64,000 nt of DNA from Paragonimus skrjabini miyazakii. Its lineage: Eukaryota; Platyhelminthes; Trematoda; Plagiorchiida; Troglotrematidae. The position numbers and the translations under genes are program-made. The notes beneath the pieces were generated by a model that was given only the letters and a program-made list of their open reading frames with translations, was not told the DNA's origin and did not search any database. This document shows positions 56,931 through 64,000 of the stretch, piece by piece. The stretch covers positions 15,828-79,827 of the forward strand of contig JTDE01001048.1 of assembly GCA_014338405.1 (NCBI GenBank), read 5' to 3'. The number at the start of each line of letters is the position of its first letter. Within the stretch, counting starts at the first letter, position 1.

Positions 56931-59294
56931 AACCAGATCGTCAGTTGTACATGAACAGAATCAGTATCACTCTGTAATGTAGAAATATCTACTTCACCGC
57001 TGGATCGGTCAGTTGTGCGTATCTACATACGCTGTCTTTCCTCCAACCTGCTATGTTAAAATTCCGTTCCGTCGGTTCACATTCCATTACATTCCCCAAT
57101 ATCAGTTTTTGCCGACCAGTACAGTGAGTTTGATAGAATTGTGTTGAGTCGATTAACATGCTGACTGGCTGAATGAAAGGAGGTCGGCGAAGTTCATTTT
57201 ATCGATCGATACCAAGAAGTGTGCAGTAATAACGGCAAAGATTGCTTTTTCTTTTTCGGATGGGCGGCTGTTCATCTAGCACACATGATAGTGCAGAGGA
57301 TCGCGAGTGAGTGCTGGACCATTTTAATGTCCGTTTTTTCCAATCCGTAGTTCTATGTTCAGAAAAATGTGACCAGGCCCTACGATTGCCAAACTAGTCC
57401 ACCTTGCTCACTTGACACTTCCTATAAGTCAATTTTGCCACCTAATCGCCCTCCAGTTCAGATCTATTTGACGTCATTATGTGACAAATTGGTTCTAATT
57501 TTGCTTGCTCGACAACTGCTGCATAAAATGTTGTGTGATTGCCTGGTAATGAATGATTGAAAACAGTATTCGTCAAACTACTTTCATTTTTGTTTATTTT
57601 CCTCCCCATTTCATATTCGTCAACACCATGAGGTGTTGGTGTAGCAAGTTAGGGTGCACATTATTTAAGAATGCTTTGAGAAACATTATCGGATTCAACC
57701 TTGCACATCAAATTTGAACTTTGTCAGTTCGCTGTTTGCAACTTTGGTTCTTATGGCTACTTAATCTTGTGTAAGAAGCTGGCAGCAAGCATAATACTAG
57801 GTCAAAAACTGTGAAAATCCTTCCATTGTACATGTTGCCATTGGGGTGTCTAGAGACAAGCCTACATATGGTCTACAATATTTTCCAAAGACTGCAACTT
57901 ACGTAAGTTTATATAAACAATTAATCCGCAATATTGTTTGATTTCCAAAAGTGAGCCATTATCAATTTTGTATGTTTTGGATAGTTCTGTGTTAAGTAAC
58001 CCGTCAACTATAGTTCTGACTGGAATTACCACATACTTTAAATCTTCAAGATAGGTAGCCATGACAGACCCAACCCACTAAGAAATACTTATCGACATCT
58101 GAATCCATAACGAGAAAGTCAGTTAACTAAAATAATCCAAATTTTATCTCGTTTCTCTACTCTTTATCGACTCGTCTCTTAAGGTGTACATTAAATATTA
58201 TAACGACGAACTCATATCAATCTTGCATTAATGCTAATGCTGAACATGGATTACACGGAAGTTTTATGCCCTAGATTTATCTTTTTATAAGAAATAATTC
58301 AAGCACACAAACGAGGGATTTCGTTGAGTATTTCCAATGAACAGTCAGTCGCTTGAGTTACTGAGGAAATGAAATATCAACCAATCGTGTTCATCTGGTT
58401 CGAATTCCGTTCTTTTATACAATATCTACTATAGAAGCGATGTTCAACCGGAAGCTGTTTTGACCTAGAACAGTAAACTGAAGTAGACAATCAGAAAAAA
58501 AGTTTAACGAATTTGTCGGAAACCAGAATAGTGGAATGTAATGCGCGCCAGCGATCCATCACCCAGCCAACTTGTAATGGTCGATAGCTAGATGCCGGAA
58601 AGCCCATCCCTTCGTCCCACATCATACCTGCGGTTGACAATAGCCTCGAATGGCGCGTCGCTACGGTCAGAACAAATATAACACTATATTGACACAAAAT
58701 CAGGCTTTTGCTACGAGGCTGATATCCGGATAGTATACAAAGAGAAGTCTATAAAGTCACTAAAACTCACTTTACATTCACCATACCAGACAAGTGGTTG
58801 ATCTGTTGTATACAGGTAATAACGTAATCAATTTTTTGAATAAAACAGTTATATATGAGGAACAAAAGCTGTTATTATCTCTACTTACTTATATTAAATG
58901 TAGAACTATATACGTCGTTATGGCAATTTTATACTAAACATCGAAATATCAATTGTTTCCGTAGGATGCCAATTTTTCCGAGACTGGGCGACCATTCTGA
59001 GTACAAACTAAGTTAACTGTGAACAGTAATTATGTAGGTGAGTTGTTGAAGAATTTACTGATGACCAAGTAAATCAAAGTCACCCATGTGCGATTGCAGC
59101 TCTTACAATGAAGTGAAAACCCCAACAAGTTCAACGGCGTCAAAAGGTACAACTTAATGGAAGTCCGGTGCATGTGGTTACTGACAGCAGCTATCGTGCC
59201 TCCTCTGGAGACGATCAGTTGATTTGGATGTTAATTGTAAATGACTGTAACATGCAATTAGTTTGCGCGATAACTTGGTATTGTCCAACAGTAG
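56931..59294. other. No recognisable gene or repeat
   Basis: Short frames only; no domain or repeat match. Confidence 0.4.
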
Positions 59295-59470
59295 ATCATT
59301 AACGCATTGGTTAGCAATTTCGTCTATCACTATCATAGAGTTGATTCCCTTTCCTGAAAGGAAGAAGGATATGTTGTTTAGACTAGGTTTAATAGAAGAA
59401 ATCTAAAATCTGTTGCTTTTTTGGAAGGCGTTAGCTCAGAAAATGCTTATGACCACAAAACCTGCCGTAC
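59295..59470 (+). repeat. SINE family B, decayed copy
   Basis: ACGCATTGGTTAGCAATTTC with a B-box-like GAGTTGATTCCC is followed by AATCTGTTGCTTTTTTGGAA and GCGTTAGCTCAGAAAATGC. These follow the family B order loosely. Confidence 0.4.
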
Positions 59471-62400
59471 TTACATCCAGTCATTAAAAACACTACGCTT
59501 CTATATGAGTTGAACATTCGGCTTGATTCAGTGAATGCCATTTGCTATTTCTAACATACTTAAAAACACAACGGATATAAATGGAAAGAAAATGAGTACG
59601 GCAGTCTTTATTGAAATGCTGATCAACAAAGCGAGAAGATCATTCTTAAACGTTGTGAGGCTTGAGTCAAGGCCATGAATAATCAGTTAGACAGAGGATA
59701 TGAGGGGTTTAAAGCTCGCTGGCTGTACGCCGTTATCCACGTGGTCTCATTGTGAATATTAAAATGAGAACTTAATAACCGACACCTATTCGTATGTATT
59801 GTGGTGTATTTGGCCTGAAGGTGACACACCAAAAATGACCTTCCTCGTCATGTTTTGATTTTTGATGAACTAAAGATTTATTCAGGCTGACTAATTTTGT
59901 CAAAGACAAAAGACAACCGTGCTGACCAATGTGTTGTAGACCACAAAGGTACAATCAAAATTTTCCACATAAACATCCAGCTACACTTATAAAGGTTGCC
60001 TGCACGCTTCTAAAGGTGGTATAGTAACTTTTCTGTTGAGGAGTTCACAGTTGGAATTCTCTGGTGAGGTTTGTATTGTGGATTTCGCTTAGCCTTTTGA
60101 GTCGTTTTATCATAGTTGTATAGTTAAGGGTTTTAGTCGATACATACTGAACGAGATTGACAGTATATTCCGACTTTGTAATTAGCTGAACCATTCAGAT
60201 TGCCACTGCAAACAGATACTACATTCCAACAAATATTTTTTCCCCGCTTGTCAGTGGTGAAATATCTCATTGACCAACAATCCTTCACCTGAAAATCGAT
60301 AACTGCAGCGTCTTGTCGATTTTCTTAGAAAGTGGTTCCGTTTGTATGTAGACCTTTTTTTAATGGAGCTGATGTTTCTCATGGGATTGGAACATGAACA
60401 TTTCAAAGTAAGTAATTTGAAAGTTCCAAGAAGCATGGAAGAATCTTTAAAATCTTCAGCAGTGTCCGAAAGGCTCCCTCTTCTTGGTAAAAGATTAGTA
60501 CGTGGGAATAAGTAGGACAGTTTTTCTAGTATTTCACAGCATTTTGTTGATTGGCTTCTTCAAGTCTTATCGAAAAGGTCATTCGAAGTTGTGTTTAAAC
60601 TAACCTGTCGGATAATCATTCAGGGGGCATATACTTGATCGGAAACATGAAAAACCATTATCACATACCACAGCTATAGTTGTCTTTAGCTACAGACAGG
60701 AAAACTTTGACGATCTTCAGAGGATGTTTATTAAGTGAGTTAGCAAAAATTTTCCTGAACACCGGTAGGCCAGACCGTCTCGGCAACTTCCAAGCAGTTG
60801 CTATGCACATCGTTTTCGGTGGATAGATTTTCAGGCCTAACACAGCAGACAGACTCTATTAACCAAAAATTAGATTTGAATACTGTTTACTACATGCTCC
60901 CCTGTAAAACGTCATAACATGAAAAGTTTAAAACTAATAACTGGACTAGTATTAATCAATATTAGGTTGACACCGACTATCGGTATGCATAAGTCCGATT
61001 ACATGGCACTTTGACTCTAACCTCTGTTTGCAGCAATGGAACCGGGGAATATTCTCGTGAGAGAAATCTACCTAGTGTGGATAGAGACATCTCATGGAAG
61101 ATAGAGCTTATGGTCAAATCGTTAAGCGATCGTAAACTACTCATTTCAATAGATGTAGCTCACTGACTTGGCTAAACTTACTAGCGAAGAACCTCATAGT
61201 TCATCACCGCGTCATTGTCCGACTATCCAATGATCTTAGGCGACCCCTGATGTCTTCACTGATTCATCATTCGCGATTAAATCCCATTTGTTAAAGGGAG
61301 TGAATGGTTTAATTATCGTATGCTCTGCATCTTATCAGTTAATTAACTGACTGCCTATCATATGTTTTTAACTATATGCCCTAACACATGTCGTACAGTT
61401 AGCACTATTACTTTGTTTAGTGCGGGTTAGTTGAAATAGATACCAACGAGTAAAACTGAAATAAATAAATAATGTAACTACTATTATTAATGTAATCATA
61501 TATCACTCTGATCGTCCATAGTCGTGGATGTAAGTTTCGGTGTATCCGAATTTCCGGTTGTAAAGCACGACCTACAAAGAAAACACCACTAAAAATGCTT
61601 AGCCCTTATCCTCGTTTGCAACAGTAAAACTATAACATGGCTCCCTCTGAAAGCATCTATAACGAACTGTTCACCAACTTTATTAGATTCGGTTACTGTA
61701 ATGTACAGGTCAAGCATTGCATCGGACTAGCTGACATCACAACGTGCGGTCAAGTTGCAAATAGAGATGAAAGCGGTATTTCATATGCTCGAGTGTTCAC
61801 AAAGATAAGCAAACATTTTCAGCCAGAATGAGCAACAAAATCATGATAAAAACAATGATGCAATTGCAGTTCGTTCAATCGGCTCATTGAATAAGGCACC
61901 TTCAAGTGCAGCATCCACAAACTGGATGCTATCAGATTATTGATAGTGACTGAGCATTGTTCGAAAATGGTGTATGCAACATAAACGTAAATTTCCACAA
62001 CTGTTCATTAAATGTATAAGCATTGTCACAAAGTATGCTGATGCAAAATTGTAGTTGGTGGTTGGTAGACACAGCGAAGAAGTTCAGATATGTTGGTCAA
62101 CTTTCTTAGCAGAAGTATATTGTTCGCTACACAATCAGTTATCAGTCCTTCAAATGGCGTGGAATTTTGATGTATTTGAGCGGCAAACATGAATGAAACT
62201 TTAGCTTATGTCGTTCTTCATTAGCCATACGACCTCAGTGTATATTCAAGGTGAGGTCTGAAGTATTTGGAAATATTTTACATGAATGTAAGCAAAACTC
62301 AACATTAGTTAAGTGTGACCTGACAACCAATGTCTTTAGAAAAAGTAAAAAGTTTGGTAAAAAGTTTAAAAAACTAAACAGAAGAAACCAGTGTGGTAGA

Positions 62401-64000
62401 TCAAATCTCGGGAACCTTAACCACCTATAGAGAGCAATTTTACGTAAAAAATATGATTTAGCTCATAGGTTATGTTATCCTACTGTTTGCCAGCTTCTGG
62501 ATAAGTATTCAAAGGCAATTGGTTTATCTAACGCTTTTTGAGGTACAAAGTGCTAAATTTAGCAGCATTTCAGTTTCGCTGGTTCTGAGAACAGTGTTGA
62601 GAATGATGACGATATTTTCTTACTTTAGAATATTTTAAGCCTACCTGAATTGACCATTCAGTATAAAACCATTCTACTCTATGGACACTCACCGACCTCC
62701 TTAGGTGGAAAAATACTTTTCGGTCTCTCAAGCTTGTACAGTATGGAAGGATTATGAAACCCCTGTTGTAAGAAACTGCTACAGCTAACCTTTGTGAACA
62801 AGTCATGTCCGACTAAGTAACTGTGTATATTGGGCTACAAAATTCACCCCATTTATGCTAAATCTATCGCCCCAACACGCAGCATTTAGGATCAAGTGTG
62901 GTATGCCTTCCATATCCCGGAGAAAATCTAATGAAGCATGTTGCACTGAATATCTCCTATTTTCCGCACTCTAACTGTTGGTGGAGTGTTCACAGCTAGC
63001 CAGCCAACAAATGGTTTTGGAGAGCGCATCTCCGACGAGCCGAATCGAATGCCAGTTTATTCTTATAGGCTTCACGTTGCCTTCAGTCCCAAGCGTAAAT
63101 AATATGTTGGTTCGGATTTGGTTAAACTGTTAGTCAGGGATGAAACTGTGGTGTTTTTGAGAAGGTCGACTGCCGTTTAGCGATGCAATTAACAGACTTA
63201 GCAAGGCATATGCCAAGCTAAACTTCCTGGTTCGTTAGGCTAGAAATTGCCTTTTTTGATATTTAAAAGTAAACCGTGATTTGAATGTCCAAATTCTCTT
63301 GTTCATTTTCTATCTTTCTAAGCTGATTCTCAGTCATTAATTTACTTTTATTTGCGATGCTCTGGAGACCTAAGTCAGGAATTTATCCACAGTAGAACGC
63401 TGTCATGATATCACACTCCACGTGTTCGTAACAAAGCCGAAAATGAAAACAAACTGTAGCCTTGGTTTATATGTAAACTGTCTTGTTGTTGTCGGGTTCT
63501 TTTACTGCTTGAATTTGTTGTTGATAACGTCGTTTGGCTAACGGATTGATATTTAACCTTTTGAAAACTGGACATAGCAATTTTGCAAACGTCCAAGCTC
63601 CATACATTTCTAGGGGTGAACTGTGGACCCTACGGTTATCCTCGATCGTGACAATAGTCCAGGAAATTGTACATAAGTAAGTAACTACAGGTACGTGAAA
63701 AATGAAAACTGAACAAACATTGGGACTCTGCGAGACAAAGAAGCAAGCAGACTAACGGATAACAACTCGTCACTGACTGTGACAGTGTTGTTGGACAAAA
63801 CGATTCTTACTGTGGCACAGCCCTTCAAATGAGTCGGGGTGGTCAAAATTAGCATTTAACTTCAATTTACCAAATCATTTACTTGAATTTAACGGGGTAT
63901 GTCTACCGATGCCGTCACATCCGTGAGTCTTCCATACATGAATGACCCATTTAAAGTGTATCAGAATACCAACGTGCTCGGTAAATAATTTCATGAACGA
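59471..64000. other. No recognisable gene or repeat
   Basis: Frames up to 78 codons, none with recognisable content. If the cadherin gene extends rightwards, this is upstream intron. Confidence 0.4.

Noticed and set aside
1..64000. CRISPR arrays, bacterial operons or prophage
   Set aside because: No regularly spaced repeats and no dense collinear genes; spliced exons and retroelements show the DNA is eukaryotic.

Overview
This is a eukaryotic, intron-rich, repeat-laden window, about 60% A+T by eye. The only host gene I can support is on the minus strand: five exons of one cadherin-superfamily (protocadherin-like) gene, spread from 51074 down to 21699. All four junctions have AG/GT signals and matching phases, and together they encode about 504 residues covering four cadherin repeats and the start of a fifth. 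Neither end of the gene is recognisable: upstream exons should lie beyond the right edge, and no downstream exon is visible below 21699. Long introns, abundant Penelope-like elements (PLEs) and an R2-clade LINE fit a flatworm, most likely a digenean trematode. That is an inference, not something read directly.

Layout. 1-21698: repeats and unassigned DNA, including a SINE cut by the left edge, an old PLE endonuclease fragment (3690-4060), a SINE, a cluster of three PLE copies of one family (A1, A2, A3; about 9745-16408) and a tRNA-like repeat with terminal inverted repeats (20063-20391). 21699-51074: the cadherin gene. Its largest intron (21966-38127) holds a decayed R2-clade LINE, SINE copies and an APE-type LINE endonuclease remnant. 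The 42286-50579 intron holds a solo PLE terminal repeat, a PLE of a second family (B; about 44997-47404) flanked by inverted copies of its own 3' end, and a fourth family-A copy (A4) with a hammerhead ribozyme. 51075-64000: a third PLE family (C; minus strand), a BEL/Pao integrase fragment, two more tRNA-like units and a SINE; the rest is unassigned.

The most interesting signal is ribozymes and terminal-repeat architecture in the PLEs. Several terminal repeats carry a minimal type I hammerhead (CUGANGA ... GAAA, 3-bp stem III, stem I closing on the cleavage site). The A1/A2 copy at 10741-10790 and the A3 copy at 16337-16389 look intact. The A4 copy at 48211-48260 keeps the fold with a changed but compensated stem I. 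Both arms of element B show degraded hammerhead-like motifs whose consensus is intact. Hammerheads in PLEs are known from the literature; the family-B motif, the shared RT/EN frame break and the tRNA-like inverted-repeat unit are the parts I would check first. All alignments were made by eye; no searches were run.
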